64,000 nucleotides of DNA from Bog-473 sp963766995 (GTDB lineage Bacteria > Actinomycetota > Acidimicrobiia > Acidimicrobiales > RAAP-2): assembly GCA_963766995.1 (NCBI GenBank), contig CAVYCE010000001.1, positions 806,001-870,000 of the forward strand, written 5' to 3'. The notes under the pieces are model-generated. The model was not told where the DNA came from and ran no database searches. It saw only the letters and a program-made list of their open reading frames with translations. Each line of letters begins with the position of its first letter. Positions within the stretch are counted from its first letter, which is position 1. This document shows positions 35,267-43,233 of this stretch, piece by piece. Made by a program: the position numbers and the translations under genes.

Positions 35267-35461
35267 CTATTCGCTGATCAGCTCAATGGCGTATTCGGGG
35301 CAATTGGCGATGGCCAAGCGTGCCTTGTCCTCGAGTTCAGGCGGGATGTCGTCCAAAATCACTGATGCCTGCCCGAAGTCATCGACATCGAAGATCTCGG
35401 GCGCCAGGCCGTAGCAGCGAGCATGGCCCTGGCACTTGTCCGAATCGACCCGGATCTTCAT
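35267..35461 (-). CDS. [3Fe-4S] ferredoxin, P450 redox partner
   Basis: A 64-residue ferredoxin. The first motif CQGHARC has His where a [4Fe-4S] ferredoxin has a Cys, and the distal Cys is in NCPEYAI, so three cysteines bind a [3Fe-4S] cluster, as in many actinobacterial P450 partners. The ATG at 35461 overlaps the P450 stop (ATGA), so the two are translated together. It should deliver electrons to the P450. The reductase is not in the operon. Confidence 0.9.
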   Translation of the reverse strand: MKIRVDSDKCQGHARCYGLAPEIFDVDDFGQASVILDDIPPELEDKARLAIANCPEYAIELISE

Positions 35462-36681
35462 GGGAACACCACCGGGAGGATGCGGGGACCGCGCACCTGG
35501 CCGCCGGCCCACAACATGTCCTTGCCCTCTTCCATCGAGAACTCCGGGATTCGGTTGAGCCACTCCTCCAGCGCCACCTGCAATTCCATGCGAGCAAGGT
35601 TGGATCCGGCGCAGCGGTGGATGCCCGACCCGAACGCCACATGGCGGTTGTGAGTCCGGTCCAGCATGACCTCGTCTGGATGCTCGAATGCTTCGGGGTC
35701 CCGATTGGCTGCGGGAAAGTTCATAAGCACTTTGTCGCCTTCCTTCATGGGGCAGCCCTTGAATTCGATGTCGCTGGTCACCACGCGGGCCATGGTGACG
35801 GGTGAGTAGGCCCGCAACAATTCCTCGACCCCTGTGGCCATGAGCTCAGGCTCGGCCACCAGGCGCTTGCGGTCGTCCGCATGGGTAGCCAGGTGCCACA
35901 GAGAGGAACCGATGGCGCTCCATGTGGTGTCGACCCCGGCGATCAGGACCAGGGCGGCGATGCCAAGAATGATGCTGTCTTCCAGTGGCTTGCCTTCAAC
36001 CTCGGTGCCCAGCAGCTCGCTGAGTAGATCGTCCCCGGGGTGGCTGCGTCGATGCTCGAGCTGCGCCACGAAATATTCGAAGAGCGCCATGGCGCCGTGT
36101 TGACGTCGCTCAGGGTCATCGGCGAACTCCAGGATCTCGCGTACCCACAACGTGAACTCATCGGACATTTCCAGGGGAACCCCGAGGATGTGGGCGATGA
36201 CGCGCACCGGTATCTGCTGGGCGTAATCGACCGCGCCATCGGCGTGTCCCGTGTCGGCGAATTCGTTCAAGAGGCGCTGACACAACTGACGGGTCATCGG
36301 GATGTAGCTCTCGACGCGGCGATGTGAGAACCAAGGCAGAAGCAGGCGCCGTGTCCAGGTGTGAAGCGGAGGATCGGCAGAGATCGGAGGGAGGCCGTAC
36401 TCGAGGTTCGGACCGCCCGGATCTTGTTCCTCCCCATATTCGTCCTCTTCTCCTCCGGGGATGACTGCCACCTTGAGGGAGCTGAAGTGCTCAATATCGT
36501 GTGCGATCTCGGTCACATCGTCGTATCGCGTGGGTAGCCAGCTGCTCACGCGCCGATCGGTGTGAGCAATGGGGCAAGCCGATCGCAGATCGGCCCAGAT
36601 GGAGAACGGATCTTCGAGATAACGCGGATCAAGCACGTCAAAGTCACTGGCCCAATCCTGCACCGGCGCCGTCTTCGTCAT
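35458..36681 (-). CDS. Cytochrome P450
   Basis: A 407-residue soluble P450. It has the I-helix oxygen-activation motif AGVDTT, the ExxR motif in EELLRAY, and the heme-ligand loop FGSGIHRCAGSN with Cys357 as the proximal ligand. The ATG at 36681 follows an AAGGGGGG site at four bases; a longer frame to 36786 lacks one. With its ferredoxin and alpha/beta hydrolase it forms a three-gene operon. An acidic insert (EEDEYGEEQDPGG) near residue 85 is unusual. The enzyme hydroxylates an unknown hydrophobic substrate, with fatty acid, steroid and xenobiotic all possible. Confidence 0.9.
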   Translation of the reverse strand: MTKTAPVQDWASDFDVLDPRYLEDPFSIWADLRSACPIAHTDRRVSSWLPTRYDDVTEIAHDIEHFSSLKVAVIPGGEEDEYGEEQDPGGPNLEYGLPPISADPPLHTWTRRLLLPWFSHRRVESYIPMTRQLCQRLLNEFADTGHADGAVDYAQQIPVRVIAHILGVPLEMSDEFTLWVREILEFADDPERRQHGAMALFEYFVAQLEHRRSHPGDDLLSELLGTEVEGKPLEDSIILGIAALVLIAGVDTTWSAIGSSLWHLATHADDRKRLVAEPELMATGVEELLRAYSPVTMARVVTSDIEFKGCPMKEGDKVLMNFPAANRDPEAFEHPDEVMLDRTHNRHVAFGSGIHRCAGSNLARMELQVALEEWLNRIPEFSMEEGKDMLWAGGQVRGPRILPVVFP

Positions 36682-36810
36682 GGGACCCCCCTTGGGTGTG
36701 CTGCGCTGAGGCGATGTGCTCTCACAATACAGGGGCGGCTGGTCCAGTTTCCTACCCACCACACAGGCTCGGCGCAGCGCCGCCACATGTCATCGGCCCA
36801 AGGTGGAAAG

Positions 36811-36827
36811 CGGAGTACCTCACTCCG
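36811..36827. repeat. Inverted repeat CGGAGT-N5-ACTCCG
   Basis: A perfect 6-bp inverted repeat lies between the divergent P450 and DUF5666-like genes, 28 bases upstream of the latter's start. It could be an operator or a leader hairpin for that gene. Confidence 0.35.
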
Positions 36828-36855
36828 ACGTACACGAGTTCAGGAGCGCAAGACG

Positions 36856-37365
36856 ATGATCCAGCTGTCCCCAACCAAGAGAATGCCCGAGCCGGCCCCC
36901 TCTTCCCGCTGGCGCTGGTCCACCCCTCGAGCCGCGGCCGTTTGCGGCGGTGCGGTCGTGGCCGCACTCTCTTTCGGCAGCTTGGCGGGAGCCTCCACCG
37001 CGCACCACGGCGCATCACCCACTTCGGCCCCACACCTCCGTGGACCGATGACCAGAGGGGCGCAGCCCACAGCCGGAGGGAAGATCACGACCTTATCCGG
37101 AGACGACGTCACACTTGCGGGCCGCAACTCGGCGTCCCAGACCGTGGTCTATTCCGCCTCGACCACCTTCGCCACCATGTCCGGATCCACCACCTCTTCT
37201 GCGCTGAAGGTAGGTGAGTTCATCACCGTGCACGGCACAAAGAAGCCCGACGGCGACGTCGACGCCACCAGCATCATGATCAGTACCGGCCCACCGGGTG
37301 GTCCCAAGGGAAATCCGGCACGAGGTCAGCGACCAACTGGCGTACCACCAGGGGAGAGATCTTAG
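36856..37365 (+). CDS. Secreted DUF5666-like protein
   Basis: A 169-residue secreted protein: signal segment at about residues 28-48, a linker, then a beta domain (about 75-150) with the pattern GKITTLSGDDVTLAGR and ALKVGEFITVHGTKKPDGDVDATSI, as in DUF5666 OB-like domains. The Pro/Gly-rich tail is disordered. The ATG at 36856 follows CAGGAG. The stop TAG shares three bases with the stop of the convergent PhyH gene (37362-37365), so the two stops overlap. Function unknown; the domain occurs in envelope proteins, often in tandem. Confidence 0.72.
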   Translation: MIQLSPTKRMPEPAPSSRWRWSTPRAAAVCGGAVVAALSFGSLAGASTAHHGASPTSAPHLRGPMTRGAQPTAGGKITTLSGDDVTLAGRNSASQTVVYSASTTFATMSGSTTSSALKVGEFITVHGTKKPDGDVDATSIMISTGPPGGPKGNPARGQRPTGVPPGERS

Positions 37366-38201
37366 AAACCCAGTCCTACCTGACGACCCTTGCGCACGAC
37401 CGGGAACTGGCGATCCTGATCGTCGGCCATGACGTGGTTCACGTTGCCCTTGCCATCTGACTGCACCACATAGGCACCGTCAGGCGCGTACTGGGCGATG
37501 TAGGCCTTCCGTATCTGATCGGTGACGTTGGGGCCGGTCGAATGCGGAGTCAGCGACGAGAACACGACGATGCTGCCTCGCTCGACCGGCACGGGAATGG
37601 CGTCGCTGGGATCAGTCAGGCAGATGAGGCCGATGTCGCTGTAGGAGTGGACCAGCGTGCCCATGCGATGCACCCCGGGCACCACCCACGGGCACCCGTT
37701 CTCCTCAGTGGCATCGGTAAGGGCGACCCAGCACGTCAAGTACTGCTGAGGTTCCAAGAAGGCATAGCCATTGTCCTGGTGCCACGGAAATGGGGACGTG
37801 GTGTCGGGTTTCTTGTATACGGCCTGGTCCCAGTAGAGGCGCACCTCGGGCCCGATCAGGTCGGCGCACAGACCGGCGAACACCGCGTGCTGTGTGAACT
37901 CCCGCAACGTGTCAGATCGAGCAACCAGATGAGTGGTGAAGGTGATTTCGTCGGCCCGGGCAATGAAGAACTTGCCGTCCTTCAACTTACGTAGCTCCGC
38001 TGCTTCCTTGGCTTCGAGCGGGTCGATAGCGGCGACCACGTCATCGAGCACCTCGGAGGGGAAAGCATCAGGCAGCACAAAGAAACCAAGCTCGTCGTAG
38101 CTCTCCGCCTGTTCTCGATCGATCACATTGAACGGCCCGCGATGATTGACCCACTCGAAGTCTGTGTTCAACTCGTGAATTGTCGGTTGCATCGCACTCA
38201 C
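37362..38201 (-). CDS. Phytanoyl-CoA dioxygenase (PhyH) family enzyme
   Basis: A 279-residue Fe(II)/2-oxoglutarate dioxygenase. HxD metal ligands are in PWHQDNGYAF, the distal His in LTPHSTGPN, and an Arg after it (RKAYIAQY) is the 2-oxoglutarate anchor. PhyH enzymes hydroxylate acyl-CoA or other small molecules. GTG 38201 was chosen because AAGGAG lies six bases upstream; ATG 38192 is the alternative. It is the fourth gene of a PhyH-GNAT-enoyl-CoA hydratase-PhyH operon, 10 bases downstream of the hydratase. Confidence 0.85.
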   Translation of the reverse strand: MSAMQPTIHELNTDFEWVNHRGPFNVIDREQAESYDELGFFVLPDAFPSEVLDDVVAAIDPLEAKEAAELRKLKDGKFFIARADEITFTTHLVARSDTLREFTQHAVFAGLCADLIGPEVRLYWDQAVYKKPDTTSPFPWHQDNGYAFLEPQQYLTCWVALTDATEENGCPWVVPGVHRMGTLVHSYSDIGLICLTDPSDAIPVPVERGSIVVFSSLTPHSTGPNVTDQIRKAYIAQYAPDGAYVVQSDGKGNVNHVMADDQDRQFPVVRKGRQVGLGF

Positions 38202-38211
38202 GGTGTGCTCC

Positions 38212-38965
38212 TTACGCTCCGGTGAATCGAGGGTCTCGGCGAGCTGCGCTGGCGGCAATACCCTCGGCGAAATCAGACGTGGTGCGCAGCCGCTCCTGCT
38301 CTGCGCATTCATGAGCCATAGCCCTCCGCACCTCTCCCACCAGCTGCTGACGCATGGTGGACCGGATCGACCGCACGGCGAGTGGACCGGAGGCGGCGAT
38401 AGCAGCGGCCAACGTCAGTGCGGTCGGCAGCAGCGAGGCCTCCTCGGTCAGTGCATCGCACAATCCGAGTCGATGAGCCTCTTCCCCTCCCACTCTTCGG
38501 CCCGTATAGAGGAGGTCGGTCGCCGTTTGATGGCCGACCACGAGCGGCAGGGTCACCGACAAGGCGAAACCGTGGTGAAAGGCCAGACGGGAAAAATTGG
38601 CACTGAATCGACTTTCGGGAGCGGCCACTCGAAAGTCAGCCGACAGTGCTAATCCCAGCCCGCCACCTATGGCCGCCCCGTGCACCGCCGCCACCACAGG
38701 GAGTGGCGCAGCAAAAAGTCGCGCTGCATGGTCGTACAGTGCGGCGATGTCCTGCGAGCCATTGGAGTCGAAGTCAAGTCCAGCGCAGAAATGGCGACCT
38801 TCCGAGGTAAGCACAATGGCCCGGCACCAGTCGTGCTGAGCGAGCTCCTCGTAAACATCGGCCAATTGCCGCAGCAATTCGAGTATCGAAGAAGTTATTC
38901 GGCGGTCGACGCAAGGTGACGACAGCCACGTGGTCACCTTCAGCGACCGCGGTGACATCGTTCAT
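38212..38965 (-). pseudogene. Enoyl-CoA hydratase/isomerase with one frameshift
   Basis: The N-terminus (NDVTAVAEGDHVAVVTLRRP, then PNNFFD) begins at ATG 38965. The rest (ELLRQLADVYEEL, then HFCAGLDFD and the oxyanion motif GGGLGLALSADFRV) continues in another frame after one extra base near 38885. Together they make a normal enoyl-CoA hydratase of about 250 residues. The two Glu normally used in hydration are not clearly conserved (Phe and His-rich residues occupy the second position), so isomerase or lyase chemistry is equally possible. The start overlaps the GNAT stop (ATGA). Apart from the frame break it looks intact. Confidence 0.78.
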
Positions 38966-39447
38966 GGTGCCTGCACCTCCAATCCTCGCCAGTAGATCAC
39001 TGCGTCCTGGCCATCGACAGCTTCGGGTATGCGTCCAATCTCCTTGAAACCGAGCCGTTCGTACATGGCCCGGGCCGGATTCGACTCGAAGACGAGGTTG
39101 AACTGCAAGGCATCGAAACCAAGGTGCAGCGCCGTGCCGAATGAATGCTCAACCAACATCTTTCCGACACCGAGGCCGCGGTGGCTGGCCGTGACGAAAT
39201 AGCCGGCATTGGCGATATGGGCCGCTCGTCCCACGAAATTCGGCTTGAGGTAGTAGGCCCCAATCAGGGCGTTGTCCATTTCGGCAATCCACACACCGTT
39301 GGTGTGCGCCAGCCAGTAGTCGTCGAACTGGTCCCGGCTGAGGGGCGGCGCCTGGGGGAAGCCTTCGAGATCGTCGACGATGACGGCGAAGGCCGCAAAG
39401 AGCTGGTCATGTTCGCCTGGGAGGAGCGGGCGAACCTCTATCGACAC
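38962..39447 (-). CDS. GNAT-family N-acetyltransferase
   Basis: A 161-residue GNAT protein with the acetyl-CoA pyrophosphate loop SHRGLGVGKML (about residue 95) and the closing FESNPARAMYERLGF motif. The GTG at 39447 was used; a much longer frame to 40410 is antisense to the upstream PhyH gene and unsupported. It lies in a PhyH-GNAT-hydratase-PhyH operon and overlaps the hydratase start. The substrate amine is unknown; in this context an amino-lipid or dioxygenase product is conceivable. Confidence 0.82.
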   Translation of the reverse strand: MSIEVRPLLPGEHDQLFAAFAVIVDDLEGFPQAPPLSRDQFDDYWLAHTNGVWIAEMDNALIGAYYLKPNFVGRAAHIANAGYFVTASHRGLGVGKMLVEHSFGTALHLGFDALQFNLVFESNPARAMYERLGFKEIGRIPEAVDGQDAVIYWRGLEVQAP

Positions 39448-39472
39448 GATGATTGATCCGCGTCCGTCTTGC

Positions 39473-40342
39473 TCACGCCTCGGCTCCGAACGCTTGCTTG
39501 AGCGCCGCGGTGGCGGCGGTATTACCAAAACCCACGGTGCCAACACCGGCGCGGACGGCCTCAATGGGATCGCGCAAATCGTCGATGTAGCCCAAGGCAT
39601 AAGCACCTCGGTCATACCCCATGAGCCGCAGGAGATCGGTCGGGAGGGTTGCCGCCACCTCGCGCGGGACAGACAGGTACTGGTTCTCTTCTTGGCGCAG
39701 CCAAGCCACGTTGTAGGTGATGTTGAGTCCGATCCGTGTCGTGTCCGTGAGGTTGGCTCCCCCGCCGTGGTACACGCTGCCCGAATAGAACAATGCTGAA
39801 CCCCTGACCATTTCAGCCGGCTCGGTATCAGATGGCTTGTATGGCACGCCATCGTCGGCCGTATTGCTGCCCACCACCACGCGCGTGGCTCCATTGGCTT
39901 CGGTGAAATCGGTCTGAGCCCAGATCGTGTTGCATTGGACTTCGTAGCCCTTTGGAAACGGAAAGAAGTCGAAGGCCCACTGGTCCCGATGGATGGGCTG
40001 CGCCGGCTGGCCACCGCCGATGGCGATGGCTTGGGTGAGGTGCAGCTGGAAATTAGTGGCGTGACTGAGCACCAGGGCCGTCGTGCCCAACGCAGTGGGG
40101 TGCTGTATGAGCTCGCGGCTGGACGGCGATCGGGCAATGAGCGCACCGGTACGCCTGGTATTGGTCCCGCTGAAATCATCCGGACCCGTGGGTGTGGCAG
40201 ACAAGTAGGGCTCGAGTTCGGCGGCGATCCGATCCATAAGATACGAAGGGGCCAATCGATCGACGATGACAGCCCCCTCGGCCTTGACGACCTCGGCCAC
40301 CTCTTCAGGTGACGCGTCGGACGGAAGATGGCGGACTGGCAC
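39473..40342 (-). CDS. Phytanoyl-CoA dioxygenase (PhyH) family enzyme, first of operon
   Basis: About 289 residues. The metal ligands HxD are in PIHRDQWAFDFF, the distal His in SVYHGGGANLT and the 2-oxoglutarate Arg in TRIGLNITY. It differs clearly from the PhyH at 37362, so it is not a simple duplicate. The start is uncertain: GTG 40342 is chosen because translation further upstream would overlap the divergent secreted-protein gene at 40429. It leads a four-gene operon with GNAT, enoyl-CoA hydratase and a second PhyH enzyme. Confidence 0.78.
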   Translation of the reverse strand: MPVRHLPSDASPEEVAEVVKAEGAVIVDRLAPSYLMDRIAAELEPYLSATPTGPDDFSGTNTRRTGALIARSPSSRELIQHPTALGTTALVLSHATNFQLHLTQAIAIGGGQPAQPIHRDQWAFDFFPFPKGYEVQCNTIWAQTDFTEANGATRVVVGSNTADDGVPYKPSDTEPAEMVRGSALFYSGSVYHGGGANLTDTTRIGLNITYNVAWLRQEENQYLSVPREVAATLPTDLLRLMGYDRGAYALGYIDDLRDPIEAVRAGVGTVGFGNTAATAALKQAFGAEA

Positions 40343-40428
40343 GAAATGATCATGGACACGGTGGGTCTCCGCTCGCAACTGAATAAGACCCCGGACCTGA
40401 TCACCGTCAAAGGCTATTCTACTTAGCA

Positions 40429-43209
40429 ATGACTCAGTCAAATAGATGGTGGGACTGGTCGCTCTGGGCGCAGGGAGCACGAGCGGCGCGACGGGTTGGC
40501 GGTGCGGTGGCCATCATTGCCCTGACCATGCAAGGCCTGGCCGGTGCCGCCTCTGGCGCTCCACCTCCTCTTTCCTTGAATTCGACCCCCTCGGACATCA
40601 CCTCCACCTATGGGAGCGGGAGCTTCGGGCAGTGGGGCGTCGACCAATGGGGGCTCCCGGTCTACAACTACACGGCTGACGAGATGACCAATCCCAACGC
40701 CAAGCAGGCCGAACTGGCTGGTTCGTCGGCCGCTCAGCACCAGGTGGGCAACGACAACATCAAGGGCATGGCTTTCAACGACGGCTACACCGAGTTCTGG
40801 AGTCAAGAGCTCGAATCGCAATGGGCGAACCTCTATCAGCCGACCGAGCAGCACTACGCCGGTGGTTACGGCTATCTCAATGTCAACGGAAAGGTCACCA
40901 GCACCCTTTACCTGGACCACCAACCCGACGAGCTGTTTGCACGCCAGTTCGGTGTCGGGTACTCACGAAAGGCCATCGTCTTCAATGGTGTCGGCGCACA
41001 AGAGACCACTTATGCCCCGTTTGGCAGTGATCCGGTGTTGCTCGATGATGTGACGCTGACCAACACCACGGCCACATCCATCACCACCACTTGGTACGAG
41101 TACTGGGACGTGAATCCGGTTGATCAGTTGCTGACCTCGGAAACCAGTCTGACTCGCGGTCTCTCGAGCGCCACCTGGAATGCGGCCACGCAAACGCTCA
41201 CGGTGGCCCAAACACCAAGCGATCCCCGAGATCTCTCTCCACTGTCCATCTTCGCCTCGGCGTTGTCAGGTCCCGCCCAGACGTACGAGACCTCGGTCAG
41301 CAAATTTTTTGGGGGTGGCAGCCGCGCCCTTCCGGCCGAGGTCAAGGCCAATCACCTCAGCGAATCCATCGCTCGCACCAATCTGCCCGGAGAGTCGGGG
41401 GACACGCTCATGGTGTTCCGGGCGCCTGTCACCTTGGCACCCGGTCAATCACAGACGTTGCGCTACATGTATGGAATGACGCAGCCGACCAACATCAATC
41501 CGCTGGTGACCAAGTACCGCGCCGCATCAAACCCGCTGGCCGACAGCGAGCACGCCTGGAATGCCTATCTCCCTCAGGCCGACTTCGGGTCGCAATACGC
41601 CTGGGTGGTGCGCGAGTTGCAGTGGGACGCGTATCTCCTGCGTTCGGCCACGGTGTACGAAGACGATGCCGGCGAACACACAATCACGCAGGGTGGTTAC
41701 TACCAATACGGTGACGGATTGAATCTGGGCACCCGGAGTTGGGATCACTATGAGTGGCCAATCGTGTATTCGGACCCCAGCTTGGCCCGACAAATATTGC
41801 TCTACACCATCAAGCTGCAACCACCAGGGCTGCCAGCTGATGCACAACTGCCCTATGGCACCGGTCCCTTCAGTGAACCAATAGAGCTGGGCACATCAAA
41901 CGACCTTGACTTTTGGCTGCTACAAGCCGCATCGGAATACGGACTCGCCACGCGCGATCTGAGTTTCTTCAATCAAGAAGTCCCCTACTTCGGCGGCCTC
42001 ACCCAGGCCACCGTGTGGCAACACCTCAAGGTGGCCTTTGAGCACATGGAGACCTATCACGTGGCCGCGCCACACGGTGAGTACCTCATGGGCGCCACCG
42101 GGGACTGGAACGACTTCTCCACCGAATTCGAACAGATGACCGAGTCGACGCTGGTCCTGGCCCAGTTGGCTTACTCCTACCCCCGATTGGCTCAGCTAGC
42201 CGATCTCTACGGCGATCATGTCTTTGCGGCACAACTTCGTGCCGCCGGCGGGCGCGACTTGGCCACACTGAGGGGACAGTGGACCGGAAAGGGTTGGTAC
42301 TCGCGCGGTTACTCGGGCGCGACACAGGTGGGCTCGGGTGTCATTTTTGAGGAACCACAACCCTGGGCCATCCTGGCCGGGGCGCCATCCACTGCGCAGG
42401 CCACTGTCCTCATCGCCAACATCAAGCGCTATCTCGATGGTGATGGCGCATCGGACGGACCGACCAAAATTGGCACGGCAATAGTGCCCGGGCTCAACGA
42501 TCCGGGGGTGACTGAACATGGTCCGCTGTCGGCCATCGATCTGCCCGAAGCGTACAAAGTGCTCGAACCCACCGCGCTAAAAATGTTTCCGCTCAACGGG
42601 GCCGATGAGTGGCCCGGCGGCGTGTGGTTCGACGCCAATGGCTGGCTCACATGGGCGCTGGCCTCACTGCAGGGAGAAGTGCCCGGCGCGGTCGATGACG
42701 CCTGGAGTGAGTACCTGGGCAACACCCTGGCCGATCACGCCAACGCCTTCCCCAACCATTGGGCCGGCACTATCTCCGTCGACGACGTCTGCGACGCCTA
42801 CTACTCACCCAATCCTGAAGATTGCGGGAACGGGCTGTCCACCGCCTACGACGGTCAGATCACCGAGCAACCCACTTGGATGGAAATGGACGCCGTCCGT
42901 CTGGCTGGGGTCACACCCGTCGAAGAGGGCTACGACATCACGCCCCATCTCCCCATGTCCACCTTTTCCTTGCGAATGCCTCAAGTGGGAGTGGCCTCTC
43001 AGACCGGACTGCTTCGCGGCTACGTCGTGACCCAGACGAACAGCACGCTGACCATGCACGTCTCAGTGCCGCCGGGCAGTGAAGGCAAGTCCATTCAGGC
43101 CTTTGCCAACGGTCAGCCGGTGCCCTCGACCATGAAGGACGGGTTGGTTGTCTTCACGTTGCCGACCAAGGCCGGCACCAACGCCCAATGGGCAGTGAAG
43201 GCTGACTAA
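40429..43209 (+). CDS. Secreted GH94-like (GH36-type) glycoside phosphorylase/hydrolase
   Basis: A 926-residue secreted enzyme. Residues 1-45 form a signal peptide. The N-terminal beta-sandwich (about 55-360) leads to an alpha/alpha-barrel (about 380-780) with MGATGDWNDFST, the GDWND motif (residues 558-562) that holds the catalytic Asp of cellobiose- and chitobiose-phosphorylase (GH94) relatives. A C-terminal beta domain ends the protein. Known GH94 phosphorylases are mainly cytoplasmic because their sugar-phosphate product is kept inside; export of a GH94-like enzyme is odd and suggests hydrolytic or polysaccharide-processing activity. It converges on another secreted glycosidase with 24 bases between stops, so the two may serve a common polymer. 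Confidence 0.78.
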   Translation: MTQSNRWWDWSLWAQGARAARRVGGAVAIIALTMQGLAGAASGAPPPLSLNSTPSDITSTYGSGSFGQWGVDQWGLPVYNYTADEMTNPNAKQAELAGSSAAQHQVGNDNIKGMAFNDGYTEFWSQELESQWANLYQPTEQHYAGGYGYLNVNGKVTSTLYLDHQPDELFARQFGVGYSRKAIVFNGVGAQETTYAPFGSDPVLLDDVTLTNTTATSITTTWYEYWDVNPVDQLLTSETSLTRGLSSATWNAATQTLTVAQTPSDPRDLSPLSIFASALSGPAQTYETSVSKFFGGGSRALPAEVKANHLSESIARTNLPGESGDTLMVFRAPVTLAPGQSQTLRYMYGMTQPTNINPLVTKYRAASNPLADSEHAWNAYLPQADFGSQYAWVVRELQWDAYLLRSATVYEDDAGEHTITQGGYYQYGDGLNLGTRSWDHYEWPIVYSDPSLARQILLYTIKLQPPGLPADAQLPYGTGPFSEPIELGTSNDLDFWLLQAASEYGLATRDLSFFNQEVPYFGGLTQATVWQHLKVAFEHMETYHVAAPHGEYLMGATGDWNDFSTEFEQMTESTLVLAQLAYSYPRLAQLADLYGDHVFAAQLRAAGGRDLATLRGQWTGKGWYSRGYSGATQVGSGVIFEEPQPWAILAGAPSTAQATVLIANIKRYLDGDGASDGPTKIGTAIVPGLNDPGVTEHGPLSAIDLPEAYKVLEPTALKMFPLNGADEWPGGVWFDANGWLTWALASLQGEVPGAVDDAWSEYLGNTLADHANAFPNHWAGTISVDDVCDAYYSPNPEDCGNGLSTAYDGQITEQPTWMEMDAVRLAGVTPVEEGYDITPHLPMSTFSLRMPQVGVASQTGLLRGYVVTQTNSTLTMHVSVPPGSEGKSIQAFANGQPVPSTMKDGLVVFTLPTKAGTNAQWAVKAD

Positions 43210-43233
43210 ACACAAGGCTTACACCGGTGGCGA

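Noticed and set aside
39448..40410. Long N-terminal extension of the GNAT frame
   Set aside because: The extension runs through the upstream PhyH gene in another frame and has no domain; the GNAT fold fits a start at 39447.
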